64,000 bases of DNA from Hemibagrus wyckioides (taxonomy: Eukaryota; Chordata; Actinopteri; Siluriformes; Bagridae). Made by a program: the position numbers and the translations under genes. This document shows, piece after piece, positions 24,309-35,740 of the stretch; position 1 is the stretch's first letter, and every line of letters starts with the position of its first letter. The notes below the pieces were generated by a model that saw only the letters and a list, made by a program, of their open reading frames with translations, made no database searches and was not told the origin of the DNA. Where the stretch lies: assembly GCF_019097595.1 (NCBI RefSeq), contig NC_080711.1:23103928-23167927 (forward strand). The letters are read 5' to 3'.

Positions 24309-24372
24309 CGAGAGAGAGAGAGAGAGAGAGAGAGAGTGAGAGAGAGAAAGAGAGAGAAAAGAAGAAGAAGCA
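24309..24372 (+). repeat. (GA)n microsatellite
   Basis: GA run with small interruptions, ending in GAAGAAG. Confidence 0.92.
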
Positions 24373-24585
24373 GCGTGTCTTTTACCCTTGAAACTAGCGG
24401 AGGCATCGCTAGTTTGTCCACTAACATGTGGAAACGATTTATCCGCTCGGAATCAATCTCGGAGTTCCAGCAGGAAACAGATCCGGCGTCGGACGTGTAA
24501 TGCGTTTGTGATGAGAGCTGTGTGTATTCCGGATTAAGAGTTGTGTTTTACGTTATAAATCAAACTATTATTCATATGTTCTTGC
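24373..24585. other. Unique CpG-containing spacer
   Basis: Contains 'acgatttatccgctcggaat' and 'gatccggcgtcggacgtgta'. Possibly regulatory, but weak. Confidence 0.3.
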
Positions 24586-24728
24586 TCTCTCACACACACT
24601 CTTTTATATTCACACACACACACTCTTAGACACAAACACTCTCACACTCACACATGCTCTCTCACACACAGACACTCTTTTACACACACACACACACACA
24701 CTCTCTCTCTCTCTCACACACACACACG

Positions 24729-24764
<36 letters not shown>

Positions 24765-24790
24765 TACTCTCACACACAAACCCACTCTCA
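24586..24790 (+). repeat. (CA)/(CT)n compound microsatellite
   Basis: Alternating ACAC and CTCT runs over about 200 bp. A further CA run lies at 24876-24893. The minus-strand Cys/Val/Arg/Glu frame through it is an artefact. Confidence 0.92.
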
Positions 24791-24893
24791 GACATACACC
24801 CACAAACAACACTGAGGCACTGTTCAGTTTTAACATTTAACCAGCAGAGGTTGCTGTACTGCACTGTATACAGTAAACACACACACACACACC

Positions 24894-25313
24894 ATTCAAA
24901 TTTAAACCCACAGCCGTTACACTTATTACAATTAAGTGTGTTACCTGAGGCAGACGTGAGAGAAAGTCTTCGCCGACCTCCTGATAGCAAGCAGTAAAAA
25001 GTAGTTCCGGATCTTTTTTTTTTGTTCTCTCTCTACGTGTCCATGCGCCCATCACCTCAAGTGCTGTGAAAAAAATAGTCCCAAATTCCACACAAACATA
25101 GATCTGCATTTAAAACACGTTTTTTAGTGTACGGATTTCATCTTTTTAAAAGAATTCACTTCCAGTTCGATTATTTTTTGCTTTATTCAAGACAAAACAA
25201 ATCATTTAAACCTTTTGAAGTTTGAACTAAACCTCTGTGCTAGGCAAGCTAGCTAACCTTAGCTTCTGTTCTGTGTTGGAATCAGTTAGCTAAGCAGCTA
25301 ATGGAACTATTTT
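24894..25313. other. Unique non-coding stretch
   Basis: No recognised feature. Confidence 0.35.
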
Positions 25314-26264
25314 GCTATATTTCATGTCAGATTAATGCTACTATAATTATTAAAAACAAAATAAAATGAATTGAATTCATCAGTTAAACTGGGCTAGCAG
25401 CTCGCTAGCTAGCTAGCTGGATAGCTACATTAGCTATGTAGCATGGGGAGAAAATGAGCAGTGTGTGAATTCCCATTAATTTCTGATTTTTACGAAGTTA
25501 AAAAAATATTTTTATTTATCAATTCAATTCCTGTGAGAGATTCTTGTTGATTTTTTTTTCCATACGCTAATCCACTCAGGATCGTTGCTAATCTACTAAT
25601 GCTCAAATTAATCAACTCAAGACTGTTGCTAATGTGCTAATCCTGAGGTAACCAGCTAATGGAAATCAGAAACAAAAATTCTTGCTTTGTTTGTTTTGCT
25701 AAATTTCTTTGTCAGGTTACTGCTACTATAATTATTAAGAACATAAATTAAATCAAACTGAGCTAGCAGCTAGCTAGCTGGCTGGATAGCTACGTAGCAT
25801 GGGGAGAAAATGAGCAGTGTGTGAATTCATGAATATTCATTAATTCTGATTTTTCTGAAGTGAAAAATATTTTTATTTATCAATTTGATAGCTTGTCAGT
25901 GATTCTTGTTGTTGTTTTTCATACTCTAATCCACTCAGGATCGTTGCTAATGTGCTAATCCTCAGGCAACCAGCTAATAGAAATTAAAAACAAAAATACT
26001 TGCTTCATTTGTTTTGCTAAATTTCCTTGTCAGGTGACTGCTACTATAATTATTAAGAACATAAATTGAATCAAACTGAGCTAGCAGTTAGCTAGCTAGC
26101 CAGATAGCTACATTAGCTACATAGCATGGGGAAGAAAATGAACAGCGTGTGAATTCATGAATATTTATAATATTTTTATTTATCAATTCGATTCCTGTGA
26201 GAAATTCTTGTTGATTTTTTTTTCCGTACGCTAATCAACTCAGGATTGTTGCTAATGTGCTAAT
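25314..26264 (+). repeat. Tandem triplication, unit about 320-385 bp
   Basis: Three copies share 'gctactataattatt' (25337, 25722, 26040), a GCTAGCTAGC-rich part and 'tagcatggggagaaaatgag' or its variant. Spacings are 385 and 318 bp. Later parts of each unit share 'gttgctaatgtgctaatcct'. Copies 2 and 3 are the most alike. No coding potential. Confidence 0.85.
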
Positions 26265-26440
26265 CCTCAGGCAGAAGCGATGAAACAGGCGCAGTTCCTC
26301 AAGCCATTAGCATCCAGGCCCATCCGCGCTAATGAAGTGTCATTAACTAGCGCTAGGCTGCTTTCCGTGGGTTTTTGGAAGCCTGGCACCGAGAAGCGGC
26401 CAGGTGGCAGCTGGGTCTTCACGGGTGCCGTTAGCGTAGC
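26265..26440. promoter_or_regulatory. Candidate conserved non-coding element
   Basis: Unique GC-moderate sequence immediately after the triplication, with 'aagccattagcatccagg', 'cgctaatgaagtgtcatta' and 'gcggccaggtggcagctggg' (E-box-like CAGGTG and CAGCTG). A minus-strand frame at 26267-26539 overlaps it but shows no domain. Confidence 0.35.
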
Positions 26441-26823
26441 ATAAAAAGGTAGAAAAAAAAAGCTTGGCTGAAGAACCTTGATCTCTCCGTCTTTCTTCAG
26501 GATAACAGCAGTCAGGAGACGCGCAGCAGTTGGCATCATGGAGACAAACGCTGAATCTCACAGCTCGGCACTTTTTACTTTTTTATTGCTCTACAACTAA
26601 GACACATAAACTCCTCGTTTAGTTCTTCCCTTTTTCTCTTTTACTACTCTTTTATTTCACTTTTTGCTTCTGTTTTTTTTTCCTGAATGTCGGTTCAGAT
26701 CTTTCTGGAACACGGCGCTAATGCTAACTCTGTCAGTGAGCTAGGAGCGTGCTAGCATTTAGCTAAATTTCAGCAGAGATTAATTTAGCATCGTCATTTT
26801 CTCCAAGATTTATATACCTGTAG
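26441..26823. other. Unique non-coding stretch
   Basis: No recognised feature. Confidence 0.35.
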
Positions 26824-27019
26824 TCTCTCTCTCTCTCTCCTCCAGCTTCTTCCTTTCTATCTCTTCCCGATTTTGTCTTCTTTCCCTCTTCCTTTCTTCC
26901 ACTATGTCTCTCGCCCACTATCCCTTCTTTCTTCCTTCTCTTTTCCTTCCTTCCTACCTTCCTTCCTTCACTCCTACAATAATTCATTCATTTATTCATT
27001 CATTCTTCTACTTTTCTTT

Positions 27020-27069
<50 letters not shown>

Positions 27070-27617
27070 TCTACCTGCTTTCTCTTTCTTCTCTCTCTCT
27101 ACCTTTTTGTCTTTCTTCCATCATTCTCCTATTCTTCTCCTCTCTCTATCACTCTCACCCTACATTTTTTATCATTGTTTAACCTTCCCTTATCTTTTTT
27201 TCTCCAGTATCCATCTGCTCCTTCCTATAGTTCCATTTCCTTTTCATTCTCTTTCCTTACCTCCTTGTCTTCCTTCCTTCCTTCCTTCCTTCCTTTCTTC
27301 CATCTCTCTCTCTCTCTCTCTTTCCCTCTGTGTTCTTCCTTTCCTTTTCCCCCGATGTTTCTCTCTCTCCACTTCCTGTCTCACTCTTCCTTTTTGTCTT
27401 GTCCTTTGTTCTTTCTTCCCTTTCTCTCTATCACATTCTCACTGTCATTTTGTGTTCTCTTTCTTTCATCTGTCTCTTCCCTTCTCTTTTCTCACTTCCT
27501 TCCTTCCTTCCTTCCTTCCTTCCTTCCTTCTTTCCTTCCTTCCTTCCTTCCTTCCTTCCTTCCTTCCTTCCTTCATTCATTCACTCATTTATTCATTCAT
27601 TCATCTGCTTTTCTTTG

Positions 27618-27664
<47 letters not shown>

Positions 27665-27805
27665 CATCACTCTCGCCCTTCATTTATATCCTTTTTTTAT
27701 CCTTCCTTCCTCTCTTTCTCTTTATTTTTGTCAGTATCCATCTGTTTCTTTCTGTAGTTCCTTTTTCTTTTTGTTCTATCTTTTTCTTTTCTCCTTGTCT
27801 TCACT

Positions 27806-27843
<38 letters not shown>

Positions 27844-27885
27844 GTCCCATCTTTCTCTCTTTTCTTTCTCTTTCTCTCACCTGTT
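26824..27885 (+). repeat. 1.06-kb polypyrimidine tract
   Basis: Nearly all C/T on the + strand: (TC)n at about 27026-27060, 27623-27660 and 27810-27840, (TTCC)n at about 27269-27295 and 27499-27574, and ATTC runs. The two main (TTCC)/(TC) modules (about 26940-27060 and 27490-27662) resemble each other, suggesting an internal duplication about 570 bp apart. Very long Ser/Phe/Leu/Pro frames result and are not genes. Confidence 0.95.
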
Positions 27886-28039
27886 GCTATGTGACTGTAT
27901 CCGGATTGAGCGCAGATGACGGGAAGACGCTAAACCACTAGCCATTTAATTCAGCAACATTAGCACTGTGGATCGTAAAAGAAAAAAACCTTCAAACATT
28001 CTATGAAAATGCATTACTGTCGTTTTCTAGAAGTTTCCT
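27886..28039. other. Short unique spacer
   Basis: No feature. Confidence 0.4.
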
Positions 28040-28560
28040 GACCTGAGCAGCAGGAAGATGAGGCGATGAATGATGTGATGCTGAAAACAACTGGAATAAA
28101 GTGAGGGATTTATCACTTTAAAACACAAAAAAACAGATAAAAGTGAAGCCGAGACGGAGGACAGGACGCGGCCCGGGGGCCGGACACGAGACGTGAGCGA
28201 AAGAAGCGCTGATGGTATCAATTAATACCAATAAAGACCTTAAGTGACAACACGGAGAGGCATTAGGGCCGACAAAGCGGCGCTGCTTTGTTCCAGCGAG
28301 GCGCCAGCTGCCGAGTCGCGGGCACCGAGGACGGTGTTTCCGTGCCAACGGGCCGCGGATGGCGCGAGGCGACGGGCGCGGGACGGCGCCTGGGCTCCCT
28401 GCGCGAGTTCAGTATTAATGAGGCGACAGCTCGGCCCTGCTTCCGTATTCATTAGGCATCTGGGCCAGCAGATGTGAAGTGCCGCCTCAAGACGAATAAA
28501 AAATGACTCCCCATCTGGAGTCCCTAAACTGGAAAAGACGAGTGCGAGCGAGTGCTTCTT
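28040..28560. promoter_or_regulatory. Candidate CpG-rich conserved non-coding element
   Basis: The most CpG-dense part of the window (about 28140-28410, for example 'gacgcggcccgggggccgga' and 'gcgaggcgacgggcgcggga'). It is flanked by TAAT/ATTA sites such as 'gtattaatgaggcgacagct' and 'gtattcattaggcatctggg'. Both strands stay open for about 75-110 codons simply because of high GC; no domain, start context or splice pair is convincing. It could be an enhancer with a CpG core or an unannotated promoter. Confidence 0.4.
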
Positions 28561-29368
28561 CTTTTTCACACCCACTCACACTCTCTCTCTCTCTCTTCGC
28601 CTCTTGTCTCCTACACGCCGTCTCTTTTGACTGTCAAACTGCTGCCTTTTGATCGAACGGGGAAACGGGAACACGTCGGATGCGGGATTTTTTGAGGTTT
28701 TAAAGGGGAAGTCTGTTCAAAGGAGATCAGAAAAAACACATTAAAATCTCAGGTATAATATCAACAATCCAGCTCACATTAAAGGGATACTCAGACGTCC
28801 GTCTTCTATTTTTTCCTCTCTATCTTCTGTAGTGATTACAGCAGACATATATTCAAATTCCTTTTGTTTTATCCTGTTTAAAAATGTCTAAGGGCAGTTG
28901 TAAAAAGCTGTGCCCCGAATAACACACTGTACACTAACACTACGCACTCCAGCGTCTAGTGTACCGATCTACAGAAGTACTTTAGAAAAATAATGGTGTT
29001 TTTGTCAACGTTTAACTGTTCTGTCAAATTTTTATGTACAGGATTTCAAACAACTGCCCCTTAGAGTCGCTCAAATATTTAGTCTGAATTAATTAAGTGC
29101 AAGGGGGGAAGAAAATTGGTGGATGGAGGTTGAGGCATCGTAAATAAACATTGGATTATTCCTTTAATACAAAAAAAGTGTGGAGAATTCTGTAAATAAA
29201 GGTAGGCGTGAATTTGATCCAACTATAATAAATAAATAAGTAAATAAATAAATAAAAAATACTAAATTAATTAAAAATAATAAATAAATAACAAATACTT
29301 TGAAAAAAAATAATCTTAATTTTGCTTTTATTTGTAATTTAAAAAGGATTTTTTTCTTTCATCTCTAA
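28561..29368. other. Unique then AT-rich non-coding stretch
   Basis: A (TC)n of about 16 bp at 28580. AAAT-rich from about 29220. No gene. Confidence 0.4.
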
Positions 29369-29391
29369 CCCCCCCCCCCCCCAAAAAAAAA
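29369..29391 (+). repeat. Poly(C)-poly(A) junction
   Basis: A run of about 14 C directly followed by about 10 A. A second poly(A) run of about 18 begins near 29416. Confidence 0.9.
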
Positions 29392-30616
29392 AGTCTTACA
29401 CCATTTTCACCCTCAAAAAAAAAAAAAAAAACCACAGAAATTTGTTATGCGGTGCGATTCGGTGGCATTTCATTTTACTCTGTATAATTTAACAGGGTGA
29501 TATTACACTTCCTGACTTTTTGACAGATCAGGAAAAGGTGGTGAACTTCAGCAGTTTCGGGTTGATGAGCGTACTCTCCGAAGGTGTTTTATTCCTCCGT
29601 CATTACGCTAACGTTATTCCAAACGATTTCAAAACGAAAAATAAAGATAACGTCAGGTTTATTTATAAAGCATCAGGGGGGAAAAAACATACACAGAGCA
29701 GTAAACAGAGAGTCGTGAAGCCTGGAGGAAGAGAAAAAAAAATACATAAAGTAATGATGTCAGCTTTTCGGGGGGTGGGGTGGGGGGGTGTTTGACCCTT
29801 TATAATAAATATGATTCTATTAAATGTACTTTTGACGTTATATAGTAATTATTCATTAATGTATCATCAACTAAGCGTGACATTTTTAAATTCATGAACT
29901 TATTACATGCTTATAAATGGCTTATTATATAATAATAGACAAAATGTTAAAAAATCTTGCTAATATAATATATTTTTTGCATTATTTAGGTTTGACCCTT
30001 TTTTTAATTATTTACTTTTATTTATTTTATTTTTTATTTTGGAATACAGAGGGTCCATAAGACCTGAGTTTAGAATTCCTGTGTTTTTTTTCCCTACAAA
30101 TTGTTAAATGAATATATTTACTACTTACGTAAATATAGGAAAATTAAAAAGATTTTATTTGTTGATTAATTATTTAAGCGTATATAAATTATTTAAGCAT
30201 ATATTAAAGTGGCAGGGTATGTATAGAGCTTTATACTATACAGAAAACTTTTTAATAATTATATGAAAATGAAAGAAGATGTTTATTTTTAACACCTGAC
30301 CGATTTTTTTTTTTTTTTTTAGTGATTTTTTTCTTCATTCAGGATTGAATCTAATTTGTGAGATGAAGCAGTGAAATTCTGTCACACCGAGGTGATCGAC
30401 ACATCCGCCGATCCGTGTTCCGTCCTTTTGGCCTTCCTTCATTTTCCTAATAAGGCCTCCAATTAAAAGCCTCATTTCCTCTCATCTGCTTCCCGAGTCG
30501 TTTTTTTTTTCTTTCTTTCTTTCTTTCTGCATGAGCTCCAGAGCTCAGAGCTTAGCTCGCTGATCTTGGCTGGATTCCTCAGAACTGTGAAGGTCACCAG
30601 TGGACTGCATCTGAAT

Positions 30617-30617
<1 letters not shown>
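29392..30617. other. AT-rich non-coding stretch
   Basis: A G-rich run at about 29770-29790. No gene. Frame 29520-29795 (+) has no recognisable domain. Confidence 0.4.
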
Positions 30618-30654
<37 letters not shown>

Positions 30655-30669
30655 ACACACACACATATA
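30618..30669 (+). repeat. (CA)n(TA)n microsatellite
   Basis: About 24 CA units with one TA interruption, then a short TATATAT. Confidence 0.94.
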
Positions 30670-30879
30670 TATGTCTGTGTGTTCCCACACCCTTAGACTG
30701 GATAAGGATCATTAGCAGCAAAAGAAACAAGATAATTTCAGAAATGACCAAAATGAGAAATTTTTTTTTTACTTAATTGAAATGGAAAATCACATGAATT
30801 TCGTATGTGATTAATCACTTGATTCACTTGGAAGATGTTTGTGATTTTTAAGCATTTTTGTAGTTCTTATTTTTCATAT

Positions 30880-31520
30880 TTATATACTTTCACACAATTT
30901 ATTTTCAAATGATTCCTTCATTTTTAAATGATTCATTTCTTTAAAATGATTCCTTCATTTTTAAATGATGATTTGTTCATTTATTAGCAAATGATTCATT
31001 TTACACGCCTTTTTGCTGCTGGTCTCTAAGAGCTACCGACCAAATTCCGTTGTTTCATTACAACGACAAAGAGTCTTTATCTTTATCTTTAATCTTTATT
31101 CATTTTCAAATGATTCATTTATTTTCAAATGATTCATTTCTTTAAAATGATTCATAAACTTTCACATAATTTGTTTTCAAATGATTCACTCATTTTCAAA
31201 TGATTTATTCATTTCCAAATGATTCCTGTTCCACATGAGTCATTTATTTTCAAATGTTTAGTTTATTATAACCCGTGAATTTAGTTTTTTTTTTTTTTTG
31301 TTGTTTGTTTAATTTTTGTATTTCCAAATGTAATTTTTTTTTGCTATGATTCAAATCTTTATTTTCATGCAAGACTTTTATCAGTTGGATTCATTTTCCA
31401 CATGATTCATTTAACCCATTATTCGTCTTTCACACGATTCCTACATGATTCATTTATTGTCAAATATCATTTTTTCATACAGTTGGTTTATTTTCACTAC
31501 TAATATTTTCACATTTGGAA
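30880..31520 (+). repeat. Degenerate ATGATTCATT array
   Basis: Many copies of 'ttttcaaatgattcattt' at irregular 16-40 bp spacing. The core TGATTCA recalls AP-1/bZIP-like sites (TGANTCA), but the simplest reading is a decayed short-unit minisatellite. The word 'cctttttgctgctggtct' at 31008 interrupts the array. Confidence 0.75.
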
Positions 31521-31814
31521 TTTTTGTTACTTGATTCATTTGGATTGTCTTTAAACTGAAAGTGTGAAACCTCTTTATCCAGAGGATTATATAATCGAAT
31601 CTTTAGCGACATGTTTCTACTGTTTCGACATCATGTTACAGAACATAACACATTTGCAGCTGAAGGGTTTTTTCTTTTCCTTTTCTATGAGATAAAGACA
31701 AGACAAGTGCTAAAAGTATATAGCTGTATGTTTTTGGACCATCATCAGTAAGGTTCTGAAGCACTAAAGATCACAAAAAACTGGGGAAAAAACCCTGACA
31801 TCTCAGCTGATATC
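31521..31814. other. Unique non-coding stretch
   Basis: No recognised feature. Confidence 0.35.
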
Positions 31815-31897
31815 TGTGTGTGTGTGTGTGTGTGTGTTAGGTCAGATCGGTGTGAGAACCTTGCAGGCAATTTTATTTCACACACACACACACACAC
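31815..31897 (+). repeat. (TG)n and (CA)n facing each other
   Basis: (TG)n at 31815-31837 and (CA)n at 31879-31897 are complementary and about 40 bp apart, so they could pair as a hairpin. Another CA run with a C-rich lead is at 32011-32032. Confidence 0.88.
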
Positions 31898-32114
31898 CTC
31901 ACTCCCTCTCGCTGTCCTCCTCTTTAGATGAAGAGTAATGACGTGATGCTTTGGCCAGACCCTCCAGACATGGAGACATTAGAATCATGCCACATTGCCC
32001 CCCCCCCTCCAACACACACACACACACACACAAGAGCTGACTCAGCTCTCAGTAAACCCACTCGTGTTTGTAGGATATTCATTATGAGGCTGGCAAATCT
32101 GTGAATAAGAGCCC

Positions 32115-32510
32115 GTCACCCCCACGGTGAAGCACGGTGCTGGGAGCATGGTGTTCATGTTGCTTCACAGAATCCGAGAAGAAAAGAATCTGAGAGACAT
32201 TTCTCTTGTAGGATATATTACAAAGACTAAGAGAGAACAAGAAGAAGAATCACTTTGCTGAGAAATGAATTACGATTTTTACCTTTTTTTGGAACCCAAA
32301 GCTTGTTTAAGGGGATTTGAGATATTTACGTTGCACAACCTGGCAACCCTGTGGCAGAATAGTAGGCTTTATAGTATCTTTATTACTGTAAATATTCCCA
32401 AGATAATAATCTGTTACGTTCTAAACGCCGGGTTTGTTGAGACTAACATCGCCTGGCCTGGAAAAAAAATTCAGTACTAGTGTTTTGGGAGGGGTGAACA
32501 CTTTTGAAAA
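32115..32510 (+). mobile_element. Possible Tc1-like transposon remnant
   Basis: The words 'acggtgaagcacggtgctgg' and 'gagcatggtgttcatg' resemble the Tc1 transposase stretch encoding Val-Lys-His-Gly-Gly-Gly-Ser, and 'gaggggtgaacacttttga' resembles a Tc1 right terminus. The middle does not align by eye. A poly(A) run of about 17 follows. Confidence 0.33.
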
Positions 32511-32822
32511 AAAAAAAAAAAAAAAACACTTTCCATTTTTTTTCCCAACAAGAACCAGGTTTCATGGGAATGTTCACGCCTTGGAGACGTGACGGCGTGA
32601 ATAAACTGATCTGAGGTCAGATCCGGTTTTATCATCCAAACACTGATCCCAGACCAGCACTGCTTCTTATTTTCACTGAAAGGGAAAAAAAAAAGCACGC
32701 CGGCCTCCAGTAAAACCTCGATGACGTGTGGACGTCGCTTGGCATGCGTCCGTTAAACGACGGGAGCCACGTAATCCCGAGTCATAAAGTGTTGACGTGT
32801 GGAATGTTGTAAGAGAACTAGA

Positions 32823-32826
<4 letters not shown>

Positions 32827-32862
<36 letters not shown>
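32827..32862 (+). repeat. (GA)n microsatellite
   Basis: About 18 GA units. Confidence 0.94.
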
Positions 32863-32866
<4 letters not shown>

Positions 32867-32879
32867 GGAAGCCCTTTTT

Positions 32880-33280
32880 CAACCGGGAACATCTGGAACT
32901 TTCCGTCCACTCCAGACAGAGACAGGCAGCAGTTTGAGGAAATGAAAGCTGTCACATCTTTTATCCTGCAGCACGCTCATTACAGAGCGAGAGGGCGTGT
33001 GCCGCGGTAATTGTTTTAATTTATTTGTTTATGGGAAAAGACAGAGGGGACTGGCACATGGCACTCGCCTCCTTTTTTTTTTCTCCTTTTTTCTTTTTAT
33101 TGAGAGCATATGGAACGCATTTATCACCATTTGCAGCGATCGGGCCTAAACGATTTTATTAACTAATTTGTAACTTTACACTTTTTTAATCAAACACATG
33201 CTGCGCGCTGTAATGTTCCAGTAATGCTCGCGGGCTTTGTAAAGGGAACGCGCGGCACCCGAAGGGAAATAAAAAAAATT
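32880..33280. promoter_or_regulatory. Candidate conserved non-coding element
   Basis: Unique, unusually structured mix: 'cacgctcattacagagcg', 'ccgcggtaattgttttaatt', 'gcgatcgggcctaaacgatt' and 'tattaactaatttgtaac'. TAAT-type sites sit beside CpG words. No open frame of interest. Regulatory function is inferred. Confidence 0.38.
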
Positions 33281-34299
33281 AAAAAAAATGACATAACACT
33301 AGGGAAGAGAAAGTAGTGCTTAAAAAAACCTGGAGATGCAGGAAGGCCTTAGCCAGTCATGTCGTCATGGCGACCGAGATGATTATCACCGTGTTTTGCA
33401 TAATGGGGGGAGATTTATGATGTCATAGTGTGTGACACTTTACTTAAAAGTTAGCCAAGTGATACGGAGAGTGTAATTATATATATGTAACTAAAACACA
33501 CGCTCATACTAAAGAAAAAGTTAATGCTAACATACGTAACTTAGCGCAAGTTAAAGCCAAATTTTTTGCAAATATACAATTCCGAAGACTAAACTTCCGA
33601 CGCTAATTTACTTGTGTCATTTATTCCGAACGCCACAGCAATTTCCTGACATTTCTTTATCTACTGCGACGTTTCATGTTTTCCGGATCCCCCCCCCACG
33701 GCATCAATCATTCCTTCATCGTCCTTTCTTTTTGTCTCAAGTTACAAAAGAGACGTTCTACACTTTCTGACCAATCAGGAGGCAGAATTCTGCGAAACTA
33801 GCAAGAAAACAAATGAATCTTATGACATGCTAAAGCACCGCGTTTCCGTCTCTGGGCAACTCGTAGTGCTTTGTTATGCAGCAACAACACACAAATTATG
33901 CAGATTTGCAAAACACTTTCCAGAATCTGTGACAGAAAGCATGCTCTGTTTTTTTTTTTTTAGGATAATAACCTCCACATCGATACGTGAACGAGAGCGA
34001 TATGTTCTAAACGGCTTTCTCGAAAGGGATGGCACGATGCCAGCTCGTTTATTCCGGATCTGCAGCAACCGGGTCACATGGGATTCGGAGAAACAAACAA
34101 AAAAAAGACAAGCTTTCTGTCTCAGGTACGGCTCAGGAAGAAGTGTGCTGTTTCTTCTTCCGGGGTAAAAGTGATTTCAGTAAAAGACGCAGGTTCTGAG
34201 GAAGGTTCGAGGTTATGAAGGAGGCGTTAAGGAGTTGATCTCTGGAATACGTCTTAAGGCGGAATAAATCATGATGACTCAGCAGCAGTTGTCATAACT
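33281..34299. other. Unique non-coding stretch
   Basis: A C-run at about 33690 and a T-run at about 33948. Frames at 33827-34168 have no recognised domain. Confidence 0.35.
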
Positions 34300-35027
34300 T
34301 GATGTCCTTTAGATGTTTTCTACACGCTAGCATACTGTTCGTTCACAAACTAGCGCCGAAAACAAAGCCTTTCTTTGAAACCTGATGTCGTTTAGATGTT
34401 TTCTACATGCAGACTGTTAATTCACAAACTAGCGCCAAAGACGAAGCCTTTTTGTCATAACTTGCTGTCCTTTAGATGTTTTCTACATGCTAGCAGACTG
34501 TTGATTCGTGAACTAGCGCTGAAAATTAAACCTTTTTGTCACACCTTGATGTGTCCTTTACATGTGTTCTACATGCTAGACTGTTAATTCACGAACTAGC
34601 GCCAAAGACGAAGCCTTTTTTCCTTAACTTGATGTCCTTTAGATGTTTTCTGCATGCTAGCAGACTGTTGATTCGTGAACTAGCGCCAAAAACGAAGCTT
34701 TTTATTGTAACTTGATGTCTTTTTAGATGTTTTCTACATGCTAGACTAATTCATGAACTAGCGCCAAAAACGAAGCCTTATTTTTGCAACTTGATGTCAA
34801 TTAGAAGTTTTCTACATGCTAGCAGACTGTTAATTCATAAACTAGCACTGGAACCAAAACCTTTTTTCTTAACTCGATGTCCTTCACATGTTTTCTACAT
34901 GCTAGCATGCTGTTCAAATCACAAACTAGCACCGGAAACAAAGCCTTTTTTCTTAACTTGATGTCCTTTAGATGTTTTCTACATGCTAGCAGACTGTTGA
35001 ATCACAAACTAGCACCGACTTCTTCTT
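34300..35027 (+). repeat. Nine-copy minisatellite, about 83-bp unit
   Basis: Each unit begins near 'gatgtcctttagatgttttc', continues 'tacatgctagcagactgtt' and ends 'aactagcgccaaaaacgaag' plus a CCTTTTT run. Unit starts fall near 34303, 34387, 34467, 34552, 34634, 34717, 34795, 34879 and 34963. Copies differ by small deletions and substitutions. Confidence 0.92.
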
Positions 35028-35259
35028 CAGTATTAAACTAAAACACAGCAAAAAAGTATTAAAGGATATAAAATATTGACTACGTACAGATCCGAAATCC
35101 AGCACAAACGTTTCACATCAATAAAACATGACGGAACTTGTTGTGAAGTGAACACGGAGGTGTTACATGCCAGAAGCTCCATTAGGAGGACGACTCTCTC
35201 TTAACCGTGTGTGTGTGTGGACTCGGGAGAGCAAACAGTGTCGGTACGCATGATGTCAG
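35028..35259. other. Unique spacer
   Basis: No feature. Confidence 0.35.
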
Positions 35260-35740
35260 CCGTCACACCGGCGAAGGGTTGACCGAGAGCGACTTCGACG
35301 AGTCTGACTCACTTTGTTTAACGATTAAAGCCGGGAGAAGAAGACAGAGAGAAGCAGAGGTGCATGTCGCCGCTATAATTGAGCCCCATTTGTAGGCCGA
35401 CAGCTGGACAGAATTCACTATTGCAATTTGGACGCGGGACAACGGCGAAGGAGCCACATGTTCGATTAAAATATGATGATGCGCGTCCCTCCCAAGGTGC
35501 GCGTGCCGTTTGAAGTGCTCATCTTTAGGGCCCTAATGGGAAGTACCGGCAGTTGGCACCCTTTAAGCAGCCGCTGGGTGGGATTTGACGCGCTCGTTTG
35601 TGGCCAGATGTCGCGGGAACGGGGAGAATGTCACCAACTTCTTCGCTCGGGAGGAGCTGTCAGCTCCATACACAGCAAGCCAGGCGACAGAGACGGAGGA
35701 GTAAAGCGCAGAGACGAGGATGTGGGGGAAAAAGAAATTG
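35260..35740. promoter_or_regulatory. Candidate conserved non-coding element
   Basis: Unique sequence with 'tataattgagccccatttgt', 'cactattgcaatttggacgc' and a 12-bp perfect palindrome TTAGGGCCCTAA at 35525-35536, with CpG words around it ('gcgcgtccctcccaaggtgc'). Frames are open on both strands but show no domain. Confidence 0.4.

Noticed and set aside
26873..27941. Ser/Phe/Leu/Pro frames up to 294 codons resembling membrane proteins
   Set aside because: Pure pyrimidine tract, open in all three forward frames.
28244..28575. Ala/Arg-rich frames in the CpG-rich block
   Set aside because: GC-driven lack of stops on both strands.
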